From Stereocaulon alpinum (lineage: Eukaryota > Ascomycota > Lecanoromycetes > Lecanorales > Stereocaulaceae), in contig JAEUBA010000002.1 in assembly GCA_018257865.1 (NCBI GenBank), positions 1,054,001 to 1,118,000 on the forward strand: a stretch of DNA of 64,000 nt. Reading direction: 5' to 3'. Below, piece after piece: positions 20,685 to 31,558 of the stretch; the stretch's first letter is position 1, and each line of letters begins with the position of its first letter. The notes under the pieces were generated by a model that did not search any database, was not told the DNA's origin, and was given only the letters and a program-made list of their open reading frames with translations. The translations under genes were made by a program, and so were the position numbers.

Positions 20685-23600
20685 TCAATCATCAGGCTCC
20701 TCTTTAATCTCCACCACCTCATCTTCCCCATCCCCCAAACTCCCCACCACAACCCTCCTAACCCCCCCACCCTCCCTCTTAATCATAACCTCCTCCACCC
20801 TCCTCCCCCTCGCAGGTCTCACCATCTCCGCCGCAACAACAGTCTCAATCCCAGCCGGAACCTTCTCATCCTCCGGTCCCCAAGGCAAACTCTCAACATC
20901 AATCTCCGCCTCTTTCCCCATCAGACATTTCAAAATAACTTCGCTACCAGCTTTCGACATCACCATATTCTGCTCCTTGCAGACCTCGCTGCAGCAGCAT
21001 TCTAGACAACCTTCTATGCAGTGACATGCTGCTACCCTATCACAAGCTCTGACGAGAAGGAGGTCAATGAATTCGAAGGCCTTGGTGGAGATGCCAGAGC
21101 CGCCTGCTCCGCCTTTTGCGTCGTAGAATGTTAGGCGGGCAGGACGTTTGCGTGCTGTTTCTTTCGTAGCGAATTCCTTGAGGGCGTTTTTACATTCTGT
21201 GCGGACGTCGCCGGGCATGGAGATTACGAACTGCGGCATCAGACTCATGATCGCGTGTTCAGCGGCGTGGATAGCGCCAGCTACGTTTAAGCGGCGGGAA
21301 TTCAGGATTTCGAGAGCGGATTTGGGGACGTCGAGCCACATTCCTTTGCTGAAGATGTCGATGGGTGGGTTGTCGACTTGGACGGCGTCGAGGATGCGGC
21401 GTTTCTTGTCGATTTTGAAGAAGCCGAAGACGACGGCGCGGATTTTGATGGCGCCGAAGAAGGCGCGGGAGAGGGAGTCTGGGATGCGGCGGATGGCTTC
21501 TGTTTCGATGGGGTCGACGTCTGTGTAGTCGCGCTGTTGGGTTGTCCAGTCGACTTTCACGAGGGTGACTTTTGCGTATTTTTGCTCTGGGGAGAATTCT
21601 TTGACCAGGTAGGTGTAGCCTTGGTGGAGGTAGATGCCGCCTTCGTAGATCGTGAAGTTGGCGCGTGAGGGTTCGACTTCTTCGAGTACGATGTTGCGGT
21701 TGTTGGTTATGTCTATGACGGCGAAGTGGCCGTCTTCGGTGTCGCGGATGGCTACGCATTTGGATGGGTGGGGGCGGAAGCGCTCGTTGCAGTGGTAGAA
21801 GCCTAGGGGGTCTTTGACCATTCGCTCTTCTGCTATTTCGGGGAGTTGCTTGCCGAAGTAGGGTTTGTCTTCGTCTGGGCGAATGGGCATTTCGAATGCT
21901 GCGCATTGTATATGGCCTTCGAGGACGAGCATGTTTTGGAGGTCGACTTGCAGTTCGCAGTTGGGTTTCGTGAAGATCTCATCTGGGTTCTCCATATAGT
22001 ACTGATCAGTGGGAAAGCAATCTCCGACTAATACAGATAGAGAGTCTTTATTCCTTCGACCCGCTCGTCCACTCTGCTGTCGAAGGTTAGCAATGGTATA
22101 GGGGAACCCCACCGTGATCACAGCGTCTAGTGATCCTATATCCACACCCAATTCCAAAGCAGTAGTTGCAATGATGCCCATTAGCTTCCCATCAAACATC
22201 TCTGTCTCTATTCTCCGTCGATCTTGAGGGGCATAACCTCCACGATATCCCATCACGCGAGCTGCGAGATCAGGTCTCTCTAAGGCCGCAGCTTCGTGGC
22301 GTACTGCGGTGATGAGGACTTCGCACTGTTTCCTTATCCGGCAGAATGCAATCACTCTGACGCCACGAAGAATCAGTTGGCAGAAGAGTCTGGCTGTCTC
22401 GGCCATAGTGTCTCCTCTACCAGAAGTGGGATCTTTAGGATCTTTGAAGGGGGTGTTCCAACATAGAAATTCCTTTCTTCCGGAGGGTGACCCGTCGAAG
22501 TCTGTCAGCTTAATATTCTCCACGCCAAAGATGGTTCTCATGTGCTCCTCAGGATTCGCGACTGTGGCAGAGCAAGACACGAATTTGACATGACGGTTTC
22601 CCACCGCAGTACATATCCTTCGTAATCTTCTCATAATAAATGACACGTGGGATCCAAAGAGACCATTGTACACATGAAGCTCATCGACTACGACGTATTT
22701 GAGATTCTGTAAAAATGTCCGCCATTTATCCTCCTGTGGAAGGATGGTGATGTGTAGCATATCTGGATTTGTAAAGATAATGCGCGCTTCGTCTCGAATG
22801 AGATGCCGATCCTGCATAGCTGTGTCTCCATCGAAAGTATCCACGATCATATTCTCGAGACCAGGCATGAAACCTAGGAGCTCCTTCATGCTTCTTCTTT
22901 GATCCTGAGCAAGCGCTTTGGTGGGAAATATGTACATGCCTCGGGCATTCGAGTCCTGCTCTAGCTCGTGCAGCATGGGTATCTGATAAATCAAAGATTT
23001 CCCGGAGCTTGTAGAAGTCGCAACTATCACGTTGTGGCCGTCGTGCAGATTGTTGATGGCCTCCGCTTGATGTGAATACAGCTGTGTAATGCCTCGAGTG
23101 TTATATAGAGCATTGACAAGGTTCTGCGACAACTGGAAGTTGAGGTCTCCAAATATAGGTTGTTGAGGGTCAAAGACCCGATGTCCATCGGGTACAATCT
23201 GGCCAGTATACCACTCCATCTCCTTGATATCAGCAATGATCTTCGCAACAGTATCACGCTCTACAGGTATCGTTGGTGGGGGCCTTGCAGGTATGGGCGC
23301 TGGGATGCTCCCTCTGCTATCTGATGGCAAAGGCATAAAGTCCGTCTCTTTCTCCTGCAAGGCCTCCAAAGGGTCGACATGATCGGCGGCACATTGATTC
23401 AAGAACGCATTGACGGCAGAGGTAAACTTGATGTTCCGTTTCTCTATCAACTTCATCATTTGCTTCTGGCTAAACACAGGCATCTTTAATTCTTCCTCTC
23501 TCAATTTCCTGAAAGGTTTTGTTGGTTCGCCCGTCTTTGCATTAGTGACCTGCCGCTTCAGATCCCCGTCGATGAATTCGAACAGCAGCACTTCCTTGCT

Positions 23601-24185
23601 CTTGCCATCATCCGCATGGGCCTCAGACACATCCTCTCTCGAGAGATCAAGAGACCGAAACTCCTTGGCTCTACCACCCTTGATTCCATCTTCTTCTCCA
23701 AGCACCGCAACCTGCAAGCACGCCTCATCCACGTAGGCGAAGTTAATAGCCCGAGGTACAAGGGCTTTAATTCGAGCAACATCGTTAATCAGTAATTCCC
23801 GCTTGATGTGGCCTTCTACTGCCTTTTTCACTGTCTCGAATGTAGTCGCTATATGCTTGCGGGTGCAAATGAAGGTGTAGACGAGGTTGAGGGCGCGATG
23901 TGTCTGGGCGAGCTTGGTGAGTTGATCAGGCCATGGAATCGTGGTTTCAACGATGGTTGAAGAGTCGCGCCGCAGTAACGGAGGTTTCAATTTGCCTCCG
24001 TCTTTAGTAGTCCGTCTGGGCCTTTTACCTCCGTCATGTGTCTTGGTGGGGAGGGTTGTAGTTGTGGGTAGCGGAGAATCGCTGGCGTCACCCGCCGAAG
24101 TAGCATAGGGGACATTGGGAAGGGCTTTCCGCTTTCGTTTACGTACAATCTGGTTCGAGACGGTAGCAGCCTGGAGCTTTGCCAT
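20685..24185 (-). CDS. HRQ1: Hrq1-type RecQ-family DNA helicase with DUF1998
   Basis: Single exon, 1166 codons, ATG at 24185. After a basic N-terminus there is a ubiquitin-like/winged region, then the helicase core: Walker A region ATSTSSGKSLIYQIPML (about residue 395), FPTKALAQDQ, motif II DELH in YVVVDELHVYNG, motif III SATVANP, and in the second lobe RVIAFCRIRKQCEVL, MGYRGGYAPQDRR, ATTALELGVDIG and motif VI QQSGRAGR. The C-terminal DUF1998 has clustered cysteines (ACHCIEGCLECCCSEVC), the likely metal site. This layout is diagnostic of Hrq1, the fungal counterpart of RECQL4, acting in interstrand crosslink repair and telomere maintenance. Length is close to yeast Hrq1 (about 1080). The last about 80 codons are Val/Glu/Gly-rich and coded by a G-rich strand, unlike the C-rich body. 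Confidence 0.93.
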   Translation of the reverse strand: MAKLQAATVSNQIVRKRKRKALPNVPYATSAGDASDSPLPTTTTLPTKTHDGGKRPRRTTKDGGKLKPPLLRRDSSTIVETTIPWPDQLTKLAQTHRALNLVYTFICTRKHIATTFETVKKAVEGHIKRELLINDVARIKALVPRAINFAYVDEACLQVAVLGEEDGIKGGRAKEFRSLDLSREDVSEAHADDGKSKEVLLFEFIDGDLKRQVTNAKTGEPTKPFRKLREEELKMPVFSQKQMMKLIEKRNIKFTSAVNAFLNQCAADHVDPLEALQEKETDFMPLPSDSRGSIPAPIPARPPPTIPVERDTVAKIIADIKEMEWYTGQIVPDGHRVFDPQQPIFGDLNFQLSQNLVNALYNTRGITQLYSHQAEAINNLHDGHNVIVATSTSSGKSLIYQIPMLHELEQDSNARGMYIFPTKALAQDQRRSMKELLGFMPGLENMIVDTFDGDTAMQDRHLIRDEARIIFTNPDMLHITILPQEDKWRTFLQNLKYVVVDELHVYNGLFGSHVSFIMRRLRRICTAVGNRHVKFVSCSATVANPEEHMRTIFGVENIKLTDFDGSPSGRKEFLCWNTPFKDPKDPTSGRGDTMAETARLFCQLILRGVRVIAFCRIRKQCEVLITAVRHEAAALERPDLAARVMGYRGGYAPQDRRRIETEMFDGKLMGIIATTALELGVDIGSLDAVITVGFPYTIANLRQQSGRAGRRNKDSLSVLVGDCFPTDQYYMENPDEIFTKPNCELQVDLQNMLVLEGHIQCAAFEMPIRPDEDKPYFGKQLPEIAEERMVKDPLGFYHCNERFRPHPSKCVAIRDTEDGHFAVIDITNNRNIVLEEVEPSRANFTIYEGGIYLHQGYTYLVKEFSPEQKYAKVTLVKVDWTTQQRDYTDVDPIETEAIRRIPDSLSRAFFGAIKIRAVVFGFFKIDKKRRILDAVQVDNPPIDIFSKGMWLDVPKSALEILNSRRLNVAGAIHAAEHAIMSLMPQFVISMPGDVRTECKNALKEFATKETARKRPARLTFYDAKGGAGGSGISTKAFEFIDLLLVRACDRVAACHCIEGCLECCCSEVCKEQNMVMSKAGSEVILKCLMGKEAEIDVESLPWGPEDEKVPAGIETVVAAEMVRPARGRRVEEVMIKREGGGVRRVVVGSLGDGEDEVVEIKEEPDD

Positions 24186-24554
24186 TACAATTGCCCAAGA
24201 CTACAATTCAACCTCGAGGCCGCAGATTGATGGCGAAGCGAGAGCGCCATTGAATCGCGCCTACACGTGACCATGACGTAGACGAATCCCCGAGCTAGCA
24301 AGCAATTCTAGAGCAGTCACCATATCGAGCTTGAATCTCCAAGCAACGATTTACTCGGAACTATATTGGCCTATGACCCGCACGACGCAACACTTGCACT
24401 TTTACACTATGCCTGAGAAGTGCCAGCACATCCTCCGTTGACCTTGCAACTCTAGGCCACGTCGTGAATCATCTAAGCGTAGACGCATCAGAACATATGC
24501 TACAGTCATCTCCCTCACTCTTGAATCAGACTGAGCATGCAAGTCTCATTGCAC
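24186..24554. other. Intergenic between HRQ1 start and the 3' end of the Zn2Cys6 gene
   Basis: Contains the HRQ1 promoter. Nothing else identified. Confidence 0.4.
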
Positions 24555-27009
24555 CTAAGCACTCTTCCCTACCATTTTGTAGAAGCTCTCTCGACTTTGA
24601 TCGAGCATAGAGTTATCGGAATCCATATCCAAATCGACTTCTGGTCCTGCCAGATTTTGTGCTCGAGCCTCTCCCTCAGTAAGACGTGTTGCTGATCCGG
24701 GAGAGGCAGCCTCATGGAGACTGAGTTTGGCGAAGACCCCTTTGATGTTCTTCTGGTCTTCAGTTCTCGGTTGCCCTTCTGCCAGCGGAAGGCGATTTTC
24801 CATAGAACGATGAATACTGCGAATAATGGCCGGATACGCTCTTTCGTCTGCTAGCCACGAGTCATTGACCTCGGGAAGACCCCACGACTCTGCCATCTGA
24901 TGGCGTAGTGTTGTAGGGTAGAGGTGACTGTCAGAGTGTCAGCTTAGCTTTAATGAGTGTGCCTGAAAAGAGTGGTTTCCTTTGCGTTGAGATGATCAAC
25001 GCCATCGGACTTACCCCATGCTCTCTAACATTGCGAACTTGCGTCGACACCACATAATATGCTTTTGGTCCTTGGGCAGGAACAGGGTTGCAAGAGCAAG
25101 ACTGCCCTGTGCTTTCAGAACAGATCCAGGTGGACTCTCCGGCCAATACTCAACAGCTTCGAATATCCTACATATTTCAAGGGCTATACATTCAACATCC
25201 GGTGGTCGCGGTCGCTTTAGCAACAAAGCTGTCTTGTATTGACGCATCAAATTGACAGCATTCCAGTCTATACGCAGGAAGTTCAACGTGAATAGAGCCC
25301 CTCCGTAGAGGCCACCAGGCAAGTATGGGTTGACGATGTCGTCTGGATCTGGCTGTTTCCCTCCGAAAGATTTAACCAGATACGCCTGGTCCCAAAACAC
25401 CGGGTCAAGATTGTCATCCCAGGAAGCAATCTGCTCGGCAAGCTTATCGCTCTCTCTGGCGAATTTGTCAGGCGTGATGAGTCCACGTGGGAGTTGTGCG
25501 AAAAGTAGAGCCAAATCAGCCGCTAAGAGCCGGTGCTTGGCTATCATGGCTTCAAACTTATTGTCTATACTCATCGGGTAGCTCAAAGATTGCTCGTGAT
25601 AGTAAATTTCCGCCGCAACGAACCAGTCGCGCCCCAGCACAGTCTCGTAGCCCGACAGCAAACCACCCATCACATCAAACCTCGAGTACCAGACGAGTAT
25701 CTTCCTGCGCACTTCCGTTTCCATGATGGTATGTGGCGAGTATAATTCCATGAGCATTCCGTAAGCGGCCTTTTGATGGCCTAGTAAGCTAACATAGTCA
25801 CCAAGGCACTCCTACGTATTGTCAGCCATGTTCAGAGACCAGGAATAGTCGCGCACCTCGAAGGTAGCAAGTTGTAGAACCGTCAACATTGTGGCGTCTG
25901 TGTGCGTTTCGTTAGCGAAAAGCGACTTTCGCAGCAGCGATACGGATTTGTTATAGTAACCCAAGAAGTCTTGGATTTTGCCGTTTCGCGCCACAGTCAA
26001 GTGGAAGGCAGCAAACCCGACGACGGCGTAAAGAAGAGGATTGTATCGTAGCGCATGTTCAATCAATATCCTATGAACAAAATGATTGGCATCGTGTTTG
26101 AAGAACAGATGATGATAATTCAAACATTGTGAAAAGTAGTTCAGGTAGTACTGAAGATCTTTGGGAAGGTGTGACCAGGGTTCGTCTTCAGGCAACGCTT
26201 CGGTGGATACAGACGAGCATTTGGTAAACGCATATGGACCTGCCGATGTGGGAATGCTTGAAGGCTCGGTTGAGGGTGAGTAGCTCCTTTTCTGTTTGCC
26301 CTGTTCAACCAACGATTGAGATTGCTCAATCGAACTTGGAGGAGAACGTCTGGTTGAAGCTGTCGTTTGATACGAGGCTTTCGACGACTTCGAGCCTTTG
26401 AAGCCGGCTTTCTCGGGTTTGCTCTTGCGTTTGGTATGTCCTGCCGAGACTGATTCTTCTGCGGAATGATCCTCATCCGTCGACGATTCGCTGTCATCCG
26501 CTGATGTCTGAGCTTGGTCTCGTTTGGATTTACCGGAAGGCTTCGTAGTAGTGCGAGACTCGGGATAGGTGCATCCCCTTGATCCTTTCTGGCATCCTGT
26601 GGTCAGTGTAGGTGATTAGCCGTAATGGCATTGACGGAACAGAATGGCGATACGAACGCTCACAGATTGGTCGTATCTCGTCGCACTAATAGACAAGTTC
26701 ACATCAGTACGGTTGACCTCAAGTTGTCCGATCTGTACCATTCACCTTCACTCGTCGGGTTCGACATGTATAGCAACCATTGCGTGTCCTTCGATGCTTG
26801 ATGTGGTCAGGGCCTGAAGGTCGTCGCCTTCTGGAGTTAGTCAGTGGCTCCTCCGCGGTCATCTGCCCTATAGTGTTGATCCAATGACCAGCATTGGTCT
26901 GAGCGCCTGGGAGCGTGCCAGGGTCAGCCTTGGGCTGAGAGGGGTCAACGATGAAGCCCAAGCCGGTGTCTGGGATCTGTGGGAAGTTCGACTGGTAAAT
27001 ATTGCTCAT
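24555..27009 (-). CDS. Zn2Cys6 transcription factor with fungal-specific regulatory domain
   Basis: Five exons: 27009-26746, 26685-26658 (28 nt), 26596-25857, 25811-25015 and 24927-24555; introns 60, 61, 45 and 87 nt, frame-consistent, giving 733 residues. The zinc cluster spans three exons: RRTRNGCYTCRTRRVK | CDEIRPICER | CQKGSRGCTYPE, i.e. C-x2-C-x6-C-x5-C-x2-C-x6-C. A long Ser/Lys-rich linker follows, then the PF11951-like regulatory region (FSQCLNYHHLFFKHDANHF, LLYAVVGFAAFHLTVARNG, LQLATFE), with YSRFDVMGGLLSGYETVLGR and ...QHKAQGSLALATLFLP-like helices to a charged C-terminus. Fungal factors of this kind control metabolic or uptake genes; the target cannot be read from sequence. The 28-nt exon carrying two of the zinc ligands is easily missed by gene finders. 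Confidence 0.82.
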
Positions 27010-28983
27010 GACAGCAGCGGATAAGACAGCAAATGTCTTCGTCAGGGCTGGGGTGGAGTCGATCTAACTTCCGACGTGATCATAAGGTACAGGGGCAGAT
27101 TTCGAGGATGAAAGCAAGTCGCTGTGCTTAAGGATAGAATACATTCCAAGCCACCTGTAATAAAAGACACCTCGCAGAGCAATCACAGAATGCAAGAACG
27201 TAGCAAGAACCACATGTTAGAATGGAAGTGAATACACCGTACAGCAGAACGTGATAGGAGGTGTACTACGGGACGTGACAGTGAAGTGGTTCTAGCCACG
27301 GACCAAATCAGCACATATCATTCCGTAACTAGTAGATAATCTCATGCACCCACCTCAAAGCTGACCAGTCGAAGAGATCCACTATCAACGACCGTCTTCT
27401 TATATCCCTCGTTGCTCCAAACCCCTCCTGACTAATGGATTCTGGTAGAGAGTTCAAACTTCAACAAGGTGTGTGTAATATTGGCAGTCCCACTTGTAAG
27501 ATTTCTGCATCCCAGGGGCACGAGCTGGGGATCGCGCATGATGCCGCAAACGCCTCTGCACCCACCGGCCCAGCAGTTAATTAAAGCATAACCCGTCCAA
27601 GATTTGATTTGAGGGGCCAGATATCAACTTAGGCTATTAGTCTACAACCATAATGACTTCCTGGAAACGCCCTCAAGCCCATGCCTGTCAGACCCTGCCT
27701 AGATTGACGGCGCATGCAAAAGATCCCTGTACACTTTCCCCCATTCTCACAAACCCTGCCGCTGTAGTTGATTAAATTTCCACATACGAGTAGTGACAGT
27801 GAAGTCGGCCAACAGTGGCAATTCCCTCCGGTGCCGCGCTGCTTAAGTCAACGCGCAAAAAGACCGTTGGGACATGAACGTTCAACCTGTCAAAGTCGCG
27901 TGGTCTCCAAGCTAAGAAAACCACCATCATCGCCCCCATCATCGATTTTAGATAAGACCTCTAGCGCAGCCTTAGTTCTGTACGGGGTGCCCGGAAGATG
28001 CTCTTTGGTTAGTCCAAGTCCTTGCCTTCCAGGGTCTAGTTTCTACGGATGCCCTCACGGCTATGTTGACGTCGAGATGTCCAGTGAGATCTAAATCACC
28101 CTTCCATCCTCGTCCACTAATCTGATAACCAGCCAGATCTGGCCATGTCAGAACGCCCGGCTTTTCACCGATTGTCTTGTAGATGAAGGGGCGAGGCATG
28201 GGCGGCAAGCCTATATTGGAAATTACTATCATTTTCGGCCTTCGAGATGCACACCCCTATGCATCCACTCGGCCGTATATCTCTCCGCCAAGGCAGACTA
28301 TCAGCTAGTTTGCAAGCTGTAGTGACGGCACGTTGAGAGTAAGTAGAAGTTGTTTCATGATAAGCAGCCGCCAGAAACATAATGGGAGGGGTGGCAAGAG
28401 GCTTGCAAGTGGTCTGACCTGTCAGCAAACCCCGGCCGTCTCCCCTGCAGCCGTACAATGCGAATGGGTACGCAGTGAAAAGTGGGATATACATAAAGTT
28501 ACAGGTGCAAGGTTCAATCCATAGCTTCAATCGGACAGTAGAAGGCCTTATACACCCAAATGCACATGCACGAAAACCATGATTGGTCGCGCTGTGAACC
28601 GGTTTGTACAAAGCCATGAACGCCCAACTTCGGTGAGGAGATTGGGCTGCAACAGCTTTCCGGGAACTTCTGGCTTGAAACACTGGGCAAGTCACGACTG
28701 CATGTAGAGACTGGTCTAGAATATCTTGTCCATTGGTCATACCTCAAAGCTGCAACTTGGCGCGCATCTTGCACATATCCCAATAGACTGCTATCTTTAG
28801 TCAAATGCTTAGAGACTCATCACCCTGTTCTGCTAGGTTCCGAGCGCTTGAACGCCGCCTCTGCCTCTGCAAGAGCATCTTTACGCCGATATTGCCCGCG
28901 ACTGCTTTATGTCTAAGCAGAAACATGATGGTCAATATAGCCTTCACCTGAGTCTCCCATCGTTGGGCTGCTAGTCTCGTGGC
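27010..28983. other. Gene-poor stretch of about 2 kb
   Basis: Probably a long upstream region of the Zn2Cys6 gene. The largest ORF (28165-28740, minus) has Cys/His-rich random-looking composition and no domain pattern, so I do not call it a gene. No repeats were seen. Confidence 0.4.
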
Positions 28984-30129
28984 TCAAGTTGAGCCATTTT
29001 CCGATGCCAGGTCAACAACGGAGAGGTCTCCTATCCACAGAGCTACCATTCCTCGGAGCTTCCAAAATCTACTATTATCGATGTACGGCGGAGACACGAG
29101 TAGTTCTTCGAGTCGTGCAGCGATCTCCTGAGCACGATCCAAAGTCTTTTGGCGGATCTGCCCACGTCTTTGAGATTCGCGAAGCTGCATATATGGTGAT
29201 GATGACGATGATGTCGAGTTGTTCTCACTTTCGTCGTTCTTGCTTCTACCACTGCGGTGAACAGCTTGGGTAGTCTTGCCAATACTAGTCAGCTCCAGCA
29301 GATGCTGCTCGTTGACCGAGTAAATCCAAAGACTGAACATGGCAGTGTAAAAATCCAAGGGTCCCGTAGCGTTTGGTGCGACTTTGCGATAAGGATACTG
29401 AAGCACAAGCCTTTCATAGTAGGCTCTCGCCTTTTCCAAACCATCTCTGCTAAACCAGCAACTGGTTGCTCGATCTGTACGTCCAATCCCTCGAGGTTGG
29501 CGGAGAAGGATTTCCGCTCCTATTCCCCATCGATCGTTGGTCCTAAGGTCCACAGTGTGCCCGCTACTTTCGGCTCGAAGGAGCATGCCCCACGCTCTGC
29601 CTGCACGTACATATTCGCCTTCCAGCAAGCTTCTGTGTAGAATTGCTGTGACCGCTGCAAGATGACGCTCTCGTATTCCTGAATTCCCAGATACGTCAAT
29701 TCCTGTAGTATCAGCAGGTCCTTTGGCAAAAAGCAGGGGAGGCCTCAGTGTTGCAAGTTCGTCTGCGATATCTTGTTTAGGCCTGGAGTGCGAACCCTTT
29801 TGAACCTGGTGATGAAAAGAGCGATGGCTGCTTCCCGGCAAGCTTAAGTCAAAGGCCTGTCCAGAACTTTCAGATCGAAATGCGGCATGTTGTTCCTTCG
29901 CCAATTCGCCGGATGTTACTGGCGATTGGGTAATTCTGCTTGTGTGGCCAGTAAAATGGCTTGGCTCGCCATTTCCAGAACCTGCGTCAGACGGTCTTGC
30001 TTCAGACTCGCTCTCGAAGGCAGCTGCACCTCTTTTACGCTTCTTGGAATGGTCTCCAGAGGGTGATTCGAGGCCAGCCAAACGTGATGCTGAGTTGAAA
30101 GCAGGCGCGAAATATGAGATGGAAGACAT
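28984..30129 (-). CDS. RRN11: RNA polymerase I core-factor subunit Rrn11-like
   Basis: Single exon, 381 codons. The N-terminal about 130 residues are disordered with a basic KKRKRG cluster. The conserved core begins near residue 150: RERHLAAVTAILHRSLLEGEYVRAGRAWGMLLRAE, then DLRTNDRWGIGAEILLRQ, then FSRDGLEKARAYYERLVLQYPYRK and FYTAMFSLWIYSV. These are TPR-like helices typical of Rrn11, which with Rrn6 and Rrn7 forms the core factor that recruits RNA polymerase I to rDNA promoters in the nucleolus. The C-terminal VALWIGDLSVVD fits the family. A run of eight Ser-rich residues near 315 is a local expansion. The stop at 28984 follows directly with no sign of a further exon. Confidence 0.75.
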   Translation of the reverse strand: MSSISYFAPAFNSASRLAGLESPSGDHSKKRKRGAAAFESESEARPSDAGSGNGEPSHFTGHTSRITQSPVTSGELAKEQHAAFRSESSGQAFDLSLPGSSHRSFHHQVQKGSHSRPKQDIADELATLRPPLLFAKGPADTTGIDVSGNSGIRERHLAAVTAILHRSLLEGEYVRAGRAWGMLLRAESSGHTVDLRTNDRWGIGAEILLRQPRGIGRTDRATSCWFSRDGLEKARAYYERLVLQYPYRKVAPNATGPLDFYTAMFSLWIYSVNEQHLLELTSIGKTTQAVHRSGRSKNDESENNSTSSSSSPYMQLRESQRRGQIRQKTLDRAQEIAARLEELLVSPPYIDNSRFWKLRGMVALWIGDLSVVDLASENGST

Positions 30130-31558
30130 GCTACTCCAATATCCCGATAAGTCGAGGTCCCAGTTTTAGGGTTCAAGATTGGTGACGACAAATTTGGCTC
30201 GAAACCTGTCCTCGGCAGGAGAGGCAATGCCGCGCCAGGTTGGTTTACTTCAGAATATCTGGATATCGCTAGTATCACTTGGGAAGCTACTGGCTTGATT
30301 GATTTATCAACCCCGTGCTCTTGCTCTTGGGGAGAATTGCAGACGTTAGCACAACTTAGGCCATTGCTTGCGACGATCTGGCCTTTTACTATGCGGTGTT
30401 GTCGTACCTTGAGAGGTTCATAAATAGAATCCTTCACCTTACATGAGCTAGATGGGAGGGCAAAGGTTGGATTACTGAGATGGCTTACTCTGAGCTGCGA
30501 ATAGAGATTAAGAGGGTCAGATCAAGCCAAGAGGTGGAGTTGTACGCACGAGATGACCTTTCTCCAGGGAAATAAGGCCCTATTGAATAAAATGTATGAA
30601 TGCAGATTTGTTTTAAAGTAGAATTGCAAGTGAGCTTACTCAGAGTCAATACGTATAAAGACTTTGACGTTGCTAGTTAGACAAAGAGTACTGAGGTGAA
30701 GTGGAAGGTGAACGTATTTCTGAATTGGCCTCCCTTATCTGTACACAAGAACCTGAGTGTTGTATAATGAAGAAGTAACATCGCGGTGGGAAGGATATGG
30801 CGTAGTTTTAAGGTACGTAGCCCGCTCAGGGGGCACAAGCACGACAAGCCTTAAAGACTTCACTATGCAAGAGCAGCACAACGACAGACTCTTAGTAGAA
30901 AGTTTCGCGTACCGAACCACGAAGATCAATCACGTGAGGCACTTCTTAACTGGACATCAAGTTGTAAACGCAATATTTGGGGCTCTCTCCCAGGATAAAC
31001 ACTTCCCTAGAACTACTGCATTGCTATAACCGAATAACCGAGGCGGCGCGCCCCAAGAGTCGTGGCAATACGGTAATAAATCCGAGCAGAAAGCAAGGCT
31101 AGTCTGACTCCGTACACCTGGTGTTCCAGCGCGCTATCAACGCAATCTCTTCCATCTCGGACCACAACAACTCTAACGGCTATCGCCGCAGAATTCACGG
31201 GCTTGCATGTGCTCGGAAGAACCGACAGGCTAGAGCCACTCATGTTCTCCCACCCATGTGTTTGTTGAAGGCCTTCTGAACCCCCGAACCGGACCCCATT
31301 GTCTGCGTTAGCCTTATACGGACTTCTGGCTTCAAACACGCACCACCATCACCTCTGGCACTACCGTCTACGACTTCTGCCGAGGCTCACATTCCTCTAT
31401 AGTCTTCCCACCCACTACCGGAGGCCTCCGAGCCCACGAGCCAGTCCCAACCTGACTCCCTTTACCGCTGCACACTCGCCCCCACCTTTCCCATGGAGTA
31501 GACGAAGACGTTGGTTCCTGACTCTAGACTTTTCCATTTCAAAGCTGTTTTAGCCGTA
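30130..31558. other. Divergent promoter region between RRN11 and the RING-H2 gene
   Basis: About 1.4 kb with only short chance ORFs. The last about 250 bp are CT-rich and look like the 5' leader of the downstream gene. Confidence 0.4.

Noticed and set aside
21259..21906. 215-codon minus-strand ORF overlapping HRQ1
   Set aside because: Arg/His/Pro-rich alternative frame created by C-rich third positions of HRQ1; no domain.
28165..28740. 191-codon minus-strand ORF
   Set aside because: No domain, no signal, overlapping frames on both strands of similar quality; treated as chance.
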